Below, in pieces: positions 9,201 to 17,520 of a stretch of 64,000 nt of DNA; position 1 is the first letter of the stretch, and every line of letters begins with the position of its first letter. The DNA is taken from assembly GCA_964650485.1 (NCBI GenBank), contig CAZYTX010000010.1, positions 1 to 64,000 of the forward strand. Reading direction: 5' to 3'. The notes beneath the pieces were generated by a model. It saw only the letters and a program-made list of their open reading frames with translations, did not search any database and was not told the DNA's origin. The translations under genes were made by a program, and so were the position numbers. The stretch is from CAZYTX01 sp964650485 (lineage in GTDB: Bacteria > RBG-13-61-14 > DATKZS01).

Positions 9201-9918
9201 CAGCGGTCTCGCGGGTGACGATGACCTCTTTGAGCGGAGGTATGAGAGCCTGCTGGAGTACACGGGTGGATTTCTGAGTGCCTGGGTCAAAGCCGCGGAT
9301 GGACTCGACCTCGTCCTCCCACAGCTCGACCCTTATGGGCTCAAAGCTCCCGGGCGCGAACACGTCCACGATCCCGCCCCGGAGGGAGAAGTCCCCCGGC
9401 TCCATTACCGCGGGGGATGCGGTGTAGCCCGACCCGATCATAACCCGTATGAGCTCGTCCCTCTCAATTTGCATCCCCGTGCTCAACTGCACCATGTTGT
9501 CCATGAGCATTGCAGGTGGCAGGGTGTTCATGAGAGCGGACTGGATGGATGCCGAAACTGTCACAGGGTTGTCGGGTCCGGCCTGTATCATGGACCCCAG
9601 GGCCGCGGTCCTTGCGCCCGCCTGCTGGGGCAATGCGCGGAGTATCTGCCTCACGGGCATGTGCAGGGAGGGGGCCTGTGCCCCGAGGGCCCTGGTGTAA
9701 AATGACAATTCCTCGCTGGTCCGGGCCGCCTCCTCCCCGGTGGATGCGATAATAAAAACCGGCCGCGACAGCTCTGAGAGGATGCCCGCGGCCAGGTAAG
9801 CGGGTGAGGACCCGGCGAGCCGGGCCACCCGCACCCGGGTCATGCCTTTTTCAAGGGCTTTTATTACGGGTCTTATGCCTGCTTGTACCTGGTTTGGGCT
9901 TGAGAGGAGAGGGTCCAT
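6295..9918 (-). CDS. mfd: Transcription-repair coupling factor
   Basis: ATP-dependent translocase that removes RNA polymerase stalled at DNA lesions and recruits UvrA. 1207 residues, full length. Order: UvrB-like N-terminal module (residues 1 to about 400; EPGDFSLRGGIVDVF, RVELWEDEVESIRGFD), RNA-polymerase-interacting CarD-like domain near 520-590 (GDHVVHVDHGVGIYQGL), SF2 helicase lobes with Walker A CGDVGYGKTE near 689 and DEEH near 789 (VIDEEHRFGVRHKE), TATPIPRT, then the translocation motif and GRIGRSRQRGYCF, then the C-terminal TRCF domain. A helical protein of unknown function is encoded just upstream with a 3-base gap, so the two are almost certainly cotranscribed. Confidence 0.97.
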   Translation of the reverse strand: MDPLLSSPNQVQAGIRPVIKALEKGMTRVRVARLAGSSPAYLAAGILSELSRPVFIIASTGEEAARTSEELSFYTRALGAQAPSLHMPVRQILRALPQQAGARTAALGSMIQAGPDNPVTVSASIQSALMNTLPPAMLMDNMVQLSTGMQIERDELIRVMIGSGYTASPAVMEPGDFSLRGGIVDVFAPGSFEPIRVELWEDEVESIRGFDPGTQKSTRVLQQALIPPLKEVIVTRETAERASGVVREAARLLKEQRPPSTAGEDFRRDAGELFSRIERMEHFSGIESFLPAFYKESHCALDFLDKNWVVIYQEPFLCQQAFERSMAEHEDERGRELDSGGFFLEARSHFIPRSKAQELLSVPALAAAGPEQYEASGNEGGDERECGAPAAQPPQVELPGVAYELSSLKARPEDPEPLGPFLSALREFQSTGMKTMVVSPAPGKAVHLRELLQGHGIEMPVCEDPEGALLSHMQACITAGELQRGFYDPASRLAVIGEAEVFGDKIRPRRRKRPVESFIGDLSDLSEGDHVVHVDHGVGIYQGLHSLDIQWPGDWDFMSHRGRPTLRMDAAKIEYAAGSSLYVPVQSINQISKYRGPTDESPPLDTLGGTAWERLKTRVKHSIREFAQKLIRIYAARKVHPGTAFPPPDSTFREFEESFEFEETPDQLQAIDEVIEDMTDEKPMDRVVCGDVGYGKTEVALRAAFLCAMSGRQVAMLVPTTILAEQHFQTFVKRLDKYPLEVRVLSRFLSQHRQKKVVAGIGEGAVDIVIGTHRLLSKDVKFRDLGLLVIDEEHRFGVRHKERLRELRATVDTLTLTATPIPRTLYMSLSGIRDLSIIDTPPPDRLEVHTELAPSDDRIIKQALERELRRGGQAFYVHNRVQTIESAADRVKRVAPGAKVAVAHGRMPEKELEEVMRLFIQGRFDVLVCSAIIESGLDIPAVNTMIVDRADRFGLAQLYQLRGRIGRSRQRGYCFLMVPGKGLITRQAAQRLKVLKEFTELGSGFKVAAHDLEIRGAGNMLGAEQSGHMSRIGLELYMGLLENEINRLRGEPAPAEVEPEIKLPVPAYLSEDYMPDQKQRLSWYKRLSKASASREIDSLQDELIDRYGQPPESAFNLLEVARIKSRLRALGAREISFSGQEFTLTLAPSTRVNVEHVISLAMQNPDKYRVTPDNQLIKRGSAQSPSQLFPAVHELLNEIQGPDKIPA

Positions 9919-9921
9919 TTT

Positions 9922-11436
9922 TCAGGCCATGAACTGGGAAAGGATGCGCTCCCCTTCCTCCCTGCCGAAGGGCATGTCTTTGAGCTCGGCCCGGTTGTTG
10001 ATGTTTGCCAGCGTGGTCTCGAGGAACATCTTGAAGGCGTGCAGGTCGGACTTGAATTTCGTAAGCTTTTCCGGGTCTTCCAACTGGTTGATGGTGAACT
10101 TGTCAATCCTTATGAAGAAGTTCTTGAACTCGTCCCTGTCAAGGCTGCGCACGTACTGGAAGCTTATGTTCTGGTAGTAGAAGATGAAGTTGCGGGTGGT
10201 CTTCACCGCCTCGATCAGTGGAATGGTGTCCGGGGTGCCGGCTTTCTGCTCGATCACGTTCTCGAGGTTCTCCACCACCCTGTGGAAGAGCCACACGTCC
10301 CTGCGCAGCTTCAAAGACTCCTCCAGCCGGGAGAGGAAATCGGGGAAGACCTCCTTGCCGTCGAGCCCGGGGTCTATAACCTGCGCCATGTGCACTATTC
10401 CCTGCTGGAGTATGTTCACCAAGAGCCCCCGGGAGCGGCTGATGCCGGTCCTGAGGCCGGAGAGGTCTTTTGCCTGGGCCGCGTCCTTTAACTCGAGCTC
10501 GAATATCTTTTCAAGCTCGACCGAGGTCTGGTAAGCAAAGGCGTCCATGTTGTCGAGCAGCTTCTCCTTGAGCTCGTCATCAAGGCTGGTGCGTTCTTTT
10601 ATCACGGCCGGCATCTCGTTTTCCAAAACGTCCACCAGAAGCGAGGACTCGGAGTTTACCAGCGCGAATATGAGGAGCGTGTCCTTGAGCTTTGCGATGT
10701 CCCTTTTCTCGGGGTCTATGAATGAAAGGTAGCGGAGCAGCTTGAACATCATGAGGAAGACTATGGACAGGTGTTTTTTCAGCACCGGGTCAGAGATGGA
10801 CCTTGCCAGCCGGGTGAATCGCGGGCTCTTTATCACGTCGTAGTGGGGAGCGAACCCCGCGGCCTTGAATGGGTTGAAGAAGCGGTTGCCGGCGATCTCG
10901 CGGCTTATGAGCTGCTCGACGTGGTAGAAGAGCGGGTAGGAGTTTTCCCGCCTGCATGCCACCGTTTGCAGGATCTCCTGGAAGTTTATAAAGGTGTGGC
11001 AGAGCACGTACAAAGATTCCTCGGGCGTGCGCTGCAGGAGAGCGCGCTCGGTGCGCCTGGCCCTCTGGTAGTCGCTGAGCAGCCTGTTCTCCACGTAGTT
11101 CCTGAAGTGCAGGGCCCTGTTGTCCTCGGCGTTTAAAAGCCCCCTTGCCAGCATGGCCACCTTGCTGACCGCGTTCCTTATGATCTTTATCTCGTTGGTG
11201 AAGTCGCGGTTTACAATTCCCTCTTTCTGGCTGATGGGCAGGTTGGCGAGGTTGAAAAAACGGTCGAGTCCCTTCAGCAGCACCTCGAGCTCGAAGAGCT
11301 TCTCCTGCTTGCGTTGCATCTGCAAGGCGTAGAACCAGCGGTTGCGCTCTTTTATGATCCAGCCCTGATCTTCTTTTGAAGCCGCTTCATTCTCCTCTGC
11401 CGGTGCATCTTGCACGTCTTTCTCCAGAACGCTCAT
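9922..11436 (-). CDS. Conserved-looking helical protein of unknown function, operon with mfd
   Basis: 504 residues, soluble, no signal peptide or membrane segment. I do not recognise a domain. The sequence is rich in long amphipathic helices with many Leu, Glu, Arg and Phe (for example LEVLLKGLDRFFNLANL, FRNYVENRLLSDYQRARR, NFFIRIDKFTINQLEDPEK). The composition and even spacing of aromatic residues suggest an all-alpha fold. The acidic first 25 residues (DVQDAPAEENEAASKED) look disordered. The stop codon is 3 bases before the mfd ATG, which suggests translational coupling and a role near stalled transcription or repair (inference). The ATG at 11434-11436 has only a weak ribosome site. Confidence 0.75.
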   Translation of the reverse strand: MSVLEKDVQDAPAEENEAASKEDQGWIIKERNRWFYALQMQRKQEKLFELEVLLKGLDRFFNLANLPISQKEGIVNRDFTNEIKIIRNAVSKVAMLARGLLNAEDNRALHFRNYVENRLLSDYQRARRTERALLQRTPEESLYVLCHTFINFQEILQTVACRRENSYPLFYHVEQLISREIAGNRFFNPFKAAGFAPHYDVIKSPRFTRLARSISDPVLKKHLSIVFLMMFKLLRYLSFIDPEKRDIAKLKDTLLIFALVNSESSLLVDVLENEMPAVIKERTSLDDELKEKLLDNMDAFAYQTSVELEKIFELELKDAAQAKDLSGLRTGISRSRGLLVNILQQGIVHMAQVIDPGLDGKEVFPDFLSRLEESLKLRRDVWLFHRVVENLENVIEQKAGTPDTIPLIEAVKTTRNFIFYYQNISFQYVRSLDRDEFKNFFIRIDKFTINQLEDPEKLTKFKSDLHAFKMFLETTLANINNRAELKDMPFGREEGERILSQFMA

Positions 11437-11514
11437 CTGCTATCTTCTAAAGCAATACAATAACACCTGAGCGTTAAATCTCAAGTCACTTTTGTCTGAA
11501 ATAAAGCGTTTATC

Positions 11515-11691
11515 TCGCACAGAGGCGCAGAGGACACAGGGGAAAGAAAAAAATGCATGGATTTTTTACTTTTCTCCTAAAAAGCGGGTCCATCTTTTGG
11601 CGGAGGGGGCCTTGTTTTCTATGCCACTTGTCATCATATCACTTAAAGAAAAAATTTACAGAAGCTCTGAGTTCTCTGTGTCTCTGTGCGA
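11515..11691. repeat. MITE-like element with imperfect terminal inverted repeats
   Basis: The 285-base gap 11437-11721 is AT-rich and holds no credible gene. Its ends carry inverted copies of an 18-base motif: TCGCACAGAGGCGCAGAG at 11515-11532, and CTCTGTGTCTCTGTGCGA at 11674-11691, whose complement is TCGCACAGAGACACAGAG (16 of 18 identical). About 140 bases separate the arms. No target-site duplication is clear. A short open frame inside has low-complexity, non-protein-like residues. Confidence 0.6.
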
Positions 11692-11721
11692 CAAAAAATT
11701 TTGTTTCTGTTATCTATTTTA

Positions 11722-12777
11722 TCATATCTGCACTTCATAGACCTCGGGGATTCCTGAGAGCGATATGTCGTCCCGGAAGCGCCAGGCCATCATGTCCACC
11801 TGCCGCGGGTAAGGCACGAAGCGGGCCATGTACAAGGCGCCTTTCGGATACACGTTCTTTGACCACTCGATCGAGCCGGCGCACCCCTCTTTTGCGGCCC
11901 GGCAAAGGAAAGCGTTCAGGAGCATGAGCCGCTCTCGCAGTGAAAGCCCGTCCCAGGCAACGTGATTGATCCACGCCCATGGCGCCGCCTTTTTTCCCAC
12001 GTGCTCGACGATCACGTAAGAGAGCGCCCCCTTGATCCCGCCCTCGCGCTCGAGCACCAGGGTCCTCGCTACGGGCGGGTTTATGATCTCGCGGGCAAGC
12101 TCCTGCTCATCGAACACCCTGGCCAGCCTTACCTTTTGCTTGAATGAGTTGAAAAGGGGGAGGATAGCATCCGTGTCATCCCCGGTGGCTTCCCTTATCA
12201 TCCCGCTGTCCTTTTCAGTCGGCGGCTTGTGCGCTTGCAGGAGCTTCATTGCCAAGACCTCGTATGATTTTACGTTCTCGCTTTTTTTAATGGCCTCGAG
12301 GTCCAGGACCCGGGCGATCACGTGCATCCTCTTCACCCGCTCGATGGGTGATCCCGCATCCCGGAGCTTTGCAAACAGTCTGCTGGAGCGGTGACCTGTC
12401 TCCAGGTAAAAGAGGGTGAAGTCGTATTTCAGCTCCTGGTTGCGCCTTAGACCCTCCTGGATCATGGTCTGTGCCAGTCCTTTTCTCCCCTGCTCCTTTC
12501 TCACCACCAAAAGGCATGAGAGGGCGGCCTTGTAGACTTTGCCGTCCAGGGCCATGTTCCTGGGCAGGTTGAGCAAAAACCCTACTATCTCCTGGCCGCG
12601 ATACGCTGCAATGGCCAGCCTGGGGTCGTCCACTCCCTGCATGAGAGAGTCGAGGTATGCTGGCTTGTACAGGTTTGGGTAGGAGTCAACCCCGTACTCG
12701 TCCCGCCAGGCCAGACGGGCCATCCTCTCCAGCTCTTCGGCGTCTCCGCGGAAGCTCTCGATGCTTATGTCCTGCAT
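11722..12777 (-). CDS. GNAT-family N-acetyltransferase
   Basis: 351-residue cytoplasmic protein. The central acetyl-CoA-binding motif A is visible as LLVVRKEQGRKGLAQTM (about residues 90-106), preceded by a beta strand and the segment KVYKAALSCL. The length is about twice that of a single GNAT domain. The second half (IREATGDDTDAILPLFN, then VARTLVLEREGGIKGALSYVIVEH) looks like a second GNAT fold, as in tandem-GNAT or N-myristoyltransferase-like proteins. The substrate is unknown. It lies 12 bases after the DUF3108 gene on the same strand and is probably in its transcript. Confidence 0.75.
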   Translation of the reverse strand: MQDISIESFRGDAEELERMARLAWRDEYGVDSYPNLYKPAYLDSLMQGVDDPRLAIAAYRGQEIVGFLLNLPRNMALDGKVYKAALSCLLVVRKEQGRKGLAQTMIQEGLRRNQELKYDFTLFYLETGHRSSRLFAKLRDAGSPIERVKRMHVIARVLDLEAIKKSENVKSYEVLAMKLLQAHKPPTEKDSGMIREATGDDTDAILPLFNSFKQKVRLARVFDEQELAREIINPPVARTLVLEREGGIKGALSYVIVEHVGKKAAPWAWINHVAWDGLSLRERLMLLNAFLCRAAKEGCAGSIEWSKNVYPKGALYMARFVPYPRQVDMMAWRFRDDISLSGIPEVYEVQI

Positions 12778-12789
12778 GGGTCGTCCGTG

Positions 12790-13668
12790 TCAGGGGGCCT
12801 GGTACTCGACCAGCTCCATGTCTATATGCCCGAAGTAAACGTCGGTCCTGGCCTTGAGGAACATGCGGGGCGGGTCCTTTGCCATCCACAGGGTAAAGGC
12901 CTTTATCATGGACGCGCGCTCCTGGTCCTTTTGTTTCTGCTTCTCCCAGTATGCGGCGTTCAGCTTTCCGCGCTTCTCGGGCATCCGGAAGACACTGGGC
13001 TGGAGTCTTATGGCCTTGTAGTCGCCGGCGGGAACCGTGATCGTCTCCTCCCCCGCGGCCTCGATGACCAAAAGGTGCCGCTCGCTCCCGTCAACGACGT
13101 CGAACCTGCGCACGTCCCCCGGCTCCCACGGCAGGCTCCTTATCAGGGCCGCGGTGCTGAGCGGCCCGTACGCGTTTTTGAACTCGAACTCTTTTTCCGA
13201 CTTTCCGAACGGCTTTTTCTTCTTCTCCATGTATGCTTTTTTAGCCTCATGGTCGAAGTTCACCTCCATGTCGTACTTGGTCAGCGTCTCCCGGACGCTT
13301 ATGGAGTAGCTGCCCGGCTTCAAGTCTTTCTTATGCATGCAGGAACGTGCCGAGTCCTTTGCCCTGTACAGCAGTGAGGGGAAGCCGATGATCTTGCCGC
13401 CAGCGGACACGCATATCCGGTTCTCGTCGCCCGGGTCCTCGGTGACCCCGGCGGTGATCTCGGCCGCGTTGATCCCGTTCCACTCGAAGCGGTACACCGT
13501 TTTTTCACCCGGCCTCACCGTGCCCTCTTCCACTTCGTATGACTCGAACTCGACCTCCCCCTCCGGATAGGGCGCCGGTCCCAGGGCCACTGCCACTCCG
13601 GCCAGGGCTGCCATTGCCAAAGAAAGCGCGGCATAAGCCTTAAACCTTTTCCATTTTGTATTTTTCAT
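12790..13668 (-). CDS. DUF3108 family exported protein
   Basis: 292 residues from the ATG at 13666-13668 (MKNTKWKRF), which gives a normal signal peptide (basic start, hydrophobic KAYAALSLAMAALAGVAVAL); GGAGG lies 14 bases upstream. Upstream in-frame codons give no signal-like sequence. The C-terminal half has the DUF3108 pattern: ALIRSLPWEPGDVRRFDVVDG, then VIEAAGEETITVPAGDYKAI, then a last strand pair with LKARTDVYFGHIDMELVEY. Such proteins are periplasmic, probably lipocalin-like beta barrels, with no established activity. Residues about 60-130 form an extra N-terminal domain with two cysteines (ICVSAGG and SCMHKKD). Downstream of lysA-dapF. Confidence 0.75.
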   Translation of the reverse strand: MKNTKWKRFKAYAALSLAMAALAGVAVALGPAPYPEGEVEFESYEVEEGTVRPGEKTVYRFEWNGINAAEITAGVTEDPGDENRICVSAGGKIIGFPSLLYRAKDSARSCMHKKDLKPGSYSISVRETLTKYDMEVNFDHEAKKAYMEKKKKPFGKSEKEFEFKNAYGPLSTAALIRSLPWEPGDVRRFDVVDGSERHLLVIEAAGEETITVPAGDYKAIRLQPSVFRMPEKRGKLNAAYWEKQKQKDQERASMIKAFTLWMAKDPPRMFLKARTDVYFGHIDMELVEYQAP

Positions 13669-13769
13669 TCCCGGACTTTTGTCCTCCTTTGTCATGTGCT
13701 TTTTTTGCAGAGTCAGGAGAGGATGCGCCGCCGGACACGATCGCGGCGCCACGGCCCTCCTCCCTTATC

Positions 13770-13820
13770 GCCTCCGCCGGTCACCAATGCCACCTTGTCT
13801 GTAAGATCAATCCCTGTCAC
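13770..13820 (-). pseudogene. Remnant of a short-chain dehydrogenase N-terminus
   Basis: Read from a GTG at 13820, the minus strand gives MTGIDLTDKVALVTGGG, a textbook SDR start (first beta strand plus nucleotide-binding loop). The expected RGIG then does not follow; the frame degenerates and stops after about 20 more codons. In the neighbouring frame, GRGAAIVSGGASSPD follows, which could be the last strand of an SDR. This would be a second internally deleted gene in the window, but 17 residues is little evidence. The 170-base gap between dapF and the DUF3108 gene otherwise holds only the latter's ribosome site. Confidence 0.42.
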
Positions 13821-13841
13821 TGCCGCGTCCTTGTCCAGGAA

Positions 13842-14663
13842 TTAAATATCAAGATGTCCCGAGAACACCTCTTGTGCGGGTCCGGTCATCCACACCCGGC
13901 CGTCTTTTTCATCCCATTCTATTTCCAGGTCTCCGCCCGGCAGGCTTGCCGTAACCTTCCTCTCCGCCAGTCCCAGGTCCATCATGGCCACCGCGGCCGC
14001 GCATGCCCCTGTCCCGCAGGCCATGGTGGCCCCGGCTCCCCGCTCCCACACCCTGAGCTTGATGTGCCCGGGCGAGAGCACCTCTACGAGCTCCACGTTG
14101 GTGCGGTTGGGGAAGAGCTCGTGCTTTTCCAGCAGCGGACCCAGCTCCAGCAGAGGCGCCTGGTCAACCCGGTCCACCTCGATCACGCAATGGGGGTTGC
14201 CCATTGACAGTGCGCTCATCGCGAGCTCATGATCCCCCGCTCTTATCGGCTCCTGCTTGACCTTTGAGTCCGCTTTTACCGGCACTTTATGCGGGTCGAA
14301 AACAGGCTCTCCCATGTCCACCCTGACCAGCTCTCCCATGATCTCAGGCCTTATGATCCCGGCCAGGGTCTCGATCTCGATCGGGCCCTTTTCGGATATG
14401 GCGCGGTCGTGTATGTACTTTGCAAGGCATCTTATGCCGTTCCCGCACATCTCCACCTCGGAGCCGTCCGCGTTTCTGATCCTCATCTGGAAGTCCGCCT
14501 TGTCGGACGGAAGCAGCACCAGCACCTGGTCCGCGCCAATGCCCAAGCGCCGGCGGCACATCGAGCTCGCCTGCTCAGAAGAAGGCACGAACCCTGTGTC
14601 CAGGCTGTTTATCACGATCATGTCGTTTCCCAGCCCGTGCATCTTGGTAAAGTCAAGCCTCAC
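13842..14663 (-). CDS. dapF: Diaminopimelate epimerase
   Basis: Converts LL- to meso-diaminopimelate, for lysine and peptidoglycan synthesis. 273 residues from the GTG at 14661-14663 (MRLDFTKMHGLGND), which has GGAG 7 bases upstream and gives the family N-terminus. An ATG at 14697-14699 overlaps the lysA stop and would add 12 residues. The two active-site cysteines are in EMCGNGIRCLAKY and ATMACGTGACAAAVAM. Substrate-binding blocks SMGNPHCVIEV and ELFPNRTNVE are intact. It follows lysA directly, as expected for a DAP/lysine operon. Confidence 0.96.
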   Translation of the reverse strand: MRLDFTKMHGLGNDMIVINSLDTGFVPSSEQASSMCRRRLGIGADQVLVLLPSDKADFQMRIRNADGSEVEMCGNGIRCLAKYIHDRAISEKGPIEIETLAGIIRPEIMGELVRVDMGEPVFDPHKVPVKADSKVKQEPIRAGDHELAMSALSMGNPHCVIEVDRVDQAPLLELGPLLEKHELFPNRTNVELVEVLSPGHIKLRVWERGAGATMACGTGACAAAVAMMDLGLAERKVTASLPGGDLEIEWDEKDGRVWMTGPAQEVFSGHLDI

Positions 14664-14695
14664 AGCGCGCTCCTTTTCCGGGCTTTTTCTCAATG

Positions 14696-15958
14696 TCATG
14701 ACAGGAACCCGGGTATGCGCTCCTTTTCCACCAGGTCCCCGGCGCTCTCGCGCTCCCTTACGAGGTGCGCCTCCCGGCCCGATACCAGCACCTCGGGGGC
14801 CCGTGGCCTTGAATTGTAGTTGCTGGCCATGGAGGCGCAGTAGGCCCCTGCGCTCATCACCGCCAGCAGGTCGCCTTCCTGCACCTCGGGCATGGGCCGG
14901 TCCTTTGCAATGAAGTCCGCGCTCTCGCACACGGGGCCAACCACGTCGGCTGTGCCCCCGGGACCTGGAGCGGACTTCTGGTCCACGGTCTTTATGTCGT
15001 GGAAAGCGCCGTAGAGCGCGGGCCGCATGCAGTCGTTCATTGCCGCGTCCACGATGACGAACCTCTTTGCTGGCGTCTGTTTCAGGTAGAGCACCCTGGT
15101 AAGGAGCACCGCGGCGTTTCCCGCGATCACCCTGCCGGGCTCGAGTATAAGCGTCACCCCAAGGTCGCGCGCCATGGCCAGTATCTCGCGCGCATACTCC
15201 GCGGGCACGGGCGGCTCCTCGTCCTGGTAGGTGATCCCCAGCCCGCCGCCCAGGTCCAGGCACCTGAGGTTCACCCCCAGCTCTCTTATGCTCTCGGTCA
15301 GCTCGATCATCCTCGCTAGCGCGTCCACAAAGGGCGAGGTCTGGGTAAGCTGGCTTCCGATGTGGCAGTCCAGGCCAACCGGCTCGACGCGCTCCATGTC
15401 AAGGGCCTTCTGGTACAGGTCCCTTGCCAGGCCGGGATGGATGCCGAACTTGGACTCCTTGAGACCGGTGGCCACGTAAGGGTGAGTCCCCGGGTCCACC
15501 TCCGGGTTCACGCGCAGTGCTATCCTGGCGGTGCGGCCGGAGGAGCGGCACACCCGGTCAATGGCCGCAAGCTCGGACTCGCTCTCCACGTTGAACATGA
15601 GGATGCCGGTGTCAAGCGCGTACCTGATCTCTTCCTCGGTCTTGCCCACGCCCGAGTAGACCACCTTGCCGGGGTCACCCCCGGCCGCGATTACCCTGAA
15701 CAGCTCGCCCCCGCTCACCACGTCGAAGCCAGCCCCCATTCCTGCCAGCAGCTTCAGAACGGCTATGTTTGAGCAGGCCTTGACAGAGTAGCACACGAGG
15801 TGAGGCACTTCCGAGAAAGGCTCGTCAAAAGCGCGGAAGTGGCGGGTGAGCGTGGCCGCGGAGTAAACGTAGCAGGGGGTCCCGTAAGACCCGGCCACCT
15901 CTTTCAGTGCCAGGTCCTCGCAGAAAAGCTCTCCGTTCTTGTACTCGAAGTGATGCAA
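14696..15958 (-). CDS. lysA: Diaminopimelate decarboxylase
   Basis: PLP-dependent decarboxylation of meso-diaminopimelate to L-lysine. 420 residues. The PLP lysine is in HLVCYSVKAC (about residue 60), followed by GAGFDVVSGGELFR, the phosphate-site HIGSQLT and GGGLGI, and EPGRVIAGNA. The C-terminal beta domain has VVGPVCESADF with the partner-site Cys and MSAGAYCASMASNYN. The ATG at 15956-15958 is 29 bases past the folC stop. An extended -10, TGGTATAAT, lies at the folC end. The dapF gene overlaps or follows immediately. Confidence 0.97.
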   Translation of the reverse strand: MHHFEYKNGELFCEDLALKEVAGSYGTPCYVYSAATLTRHFRAFDEPFSEVPHLVCYSVKACSNIAVLKLLAGMGAGFDVVSGGELFRVIAAGGDPGKVVYSGVGKTEEEIRYALDTGILMFNVESESELAAIDRVCRSSGRTARIALRVNPEVDPGTHPYVATGLKESKFGIHPGLARDLYQKALDMERVEPVGLDCHIGSQLTQTSPFVDALARMIELTESIRELGVNLRCLDLGGGLGITYQDEEPPVPAEYAREILAMARDLGVTLILEPGRVIAGNAAVLLTRVLYLKQTPAKRFVIVDAAMNDCMRPALYGAFHDIKTVDQKSAPGPGGTADVVGPVCESADFIAKDRPMPEVQEGDLLAVMSAGAYCASMASNYNSRPRAPEVLVSGREAHLVRERESAGDLVEKERIPGFLS

Positions 15959-15987
15959 TGCCCGCGCTCCCCTGGAATATCCCGGGA

Positions 15988-17328
15988 CTAAGAATTATAC
16001 CAGAGATCGCGGCTTGTTGCAGTTGTTTGCATGGCCTCGGAGATGACGTAGAAGGACCCGGTCACCAGGATGACCTCTTCAGCAGAGGCTCCATGGGCCG
16101 CGAGCTCCATGGCCTCGGCGACCGAAGAAGTGCGGGCGACTTCAACGCCGAGCGGGGCAAGTGAGACTTCGATCCTTTCCGGGTCCGCGGCCTTCATGGT
16201 CCGGGAGCGGGTTATCAGCACCTTTGACAGAGCGGGGCCCAGCTCTGTCAAGAAACCCTCCACGTCCTTGTCTTTGCCAAGGCCAAGTATCGCCGTCACT
16301 TTGCGGCCCGGGTACACGTGCTGCAAGGTCTCGCGCAAATGCCGGGCGCTCTCCTGGTTATGCGCTCCGTCAAGCACCAGGTCGGGATTTTTCTTTGTCC
16401 TCTGGAACCTTGCCGGCCAGCGCAGGCCCGCAAGTCCCTTCTCTATGGCCTTGTCGGGGATATCAAGGCCGTGCTTTGAGATGAGGTCGGCCGCGGTCAT
16501 TGCGGTCACTGCGTTTATTCTTTGCGGCTCCCCGGGGATGGGAATGAACAGGTTTTCAAATTGGCGATTGCCTCTTACCCGCACCCATTGACCCGGGACG
16601 TTCTGCTCGGTCGGCTGCCAGGAGTAGCTCTCCTCGACCCGCACCTGTCCGGCCCCTGTGGTCCGGCACCTCGAGTCTATCACCTGCTGCGCGCTTTTAT
16701 CCTGGGGGGCCACCACCGCTGTAGACCCCGGCTTTATTATCATGGCCTTTTCCTCGGCAATGGCCTCGATGGTGGAGCCCAGGATGTCGGTGTGGTCCAG
16801 GCTCACGTGGGTGAGAACGGACACCACGGGATCGCAAACCGTGGTGGCGTCGTAGCGGCCGCCCAGCCCGGCCTCCAGTATGGCGAGATCAACCCCCGCC
16901 CCGGCAAAGGAGGCGACCGCCAGCGCGGTCATGACCTCGAAGTAGGTGAGAGGTCCCAGCTCATGAGCTTTGTGCACCTTTTCCGCTGCCGGGATGATCC
17001 GCTCCACCCACCTTGAAAAGGTCCTTTTTGGCATCATCTCCCCTGAGAGCCTTATCCTCTCTCGCAGGTCGAGCAGGTGGGGTGAGGTGAACAGCCCGGT
17101 GGAGAAGCCGGCCTCCCGCACCATGCCCTCGAGCATGGCCGCGGTGCTGCCCTTGCCCTTGGTGCCGGCGAGGTGCACTATCCGAAGCCCCTGGTCCGGC
17201 CTCCCAAGCCCGTCCAGCAGCATGCGCACCCGCTCGATGTTCATTGCCCAGCCGTCGTAAGGGTAGCGGAGCTCTCTTTCGTAATTGGTGTATCTTTCGA
17301 GATATGCCAGCGCGTCCCGGTATTTCAT
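15988..17328 (-). CDS. folC: Bifunctional folylpolyglutamate synthase / dihydrofolate synthase
   Basis: Adds glutamate to dihydropteroate and to reduced folates, using ATP, in the cytoplasm. 446 residues. The Mur-ligase-type P-loop is LAGTKGKGSTAAML (about 54-67), followed by GFSTGLFTSPHLLDLRERI, the Mg-binding EAGLGGRYDATTV, SVLTHVSLDHTDILG and the C-terminal ILVTGSFYVISEAM. VLDGAHNQESARHL marks the C-terminal domain. The ATG at 17326-17328 opens the folC-lysA-dapF run. Pairing with lysA and dapF is not a pathway link but suggests one transcript. Confidence 0.95.
   Translation of the reverse strand: MKYRDALAYLERYTNYERELRYPYDGWAMNIERVRMLLDGLGRPDQGLRIVHLAGTKGKGSTAAMLEGMVREAGFSTGLFTSPHLLDLRERIRLSGEMMPKRTFSRWVERIIPAAEKVHKAHELGPLTYFEVMTALAVASFAGAGVDLAILEAGLGGRYDATTVCDPVVSVLTHVSLDHTDILGSTIEAIAEEKAMIIKPGSTAVVAPQDKSAQQVIDSRCRTTGAGQVRVEESYSWQPTEQNVPGQWVRVRGNRQFENLFIPIPGEPQRINAVTAMTAADLISKHGLDIPDKAIEKGLAGLRWPARFQRTKKNPDLVLDGAHNQESARHLRETLQHVYPGRKVTAILGLGKDKDVEGFLTELGPALSKVLITRSRTMKAADPERIEVSLAPLGVEVARTSSVAEAMELAAHGASAEEVILVTGSFYVISEAMQTTATSRDLWYNS
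15994..16002 (-). promoter_or_regulatory. Extended -10 promoter element before lysA, inside the folC end
   Basis: Read on the minus strand the site is TGGTATAAT, with perfect TATAAT and the TG extension. It overlaps the last codons of folC and would start transcription about 30 bases before lysA. The surrounding sequence (GCAACAA, GCC, TCTGGTATAATTC) resembles that before the methyltransferase gene at 55592-55600. No good -35 is seen. Confidence 0.5.
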
Positions 17329-17520
17329 TCAACACCCCGGTGGCTGACCGGCTCCGGGTCCTTTGCGGACAAAGAGGTAAAAAAAATGACAGCTAAAAGG
17401 AGTAAGTGCATACAGCCTCACTCCTTACTATCACTCCATAAAGAGCCTTTTGTCAATCATCGGCCGTGTGAAACCTCGATGGTTCAGTGGAATGACAGAC
17501 GAGAAATCACAGGTCTTGAG

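Noticed and set aside
14700..15263. Upstream extension of the dapF frame
   Set aside because: Lies inside lysA in another frame; dapF homology begins at the GTG 14663.
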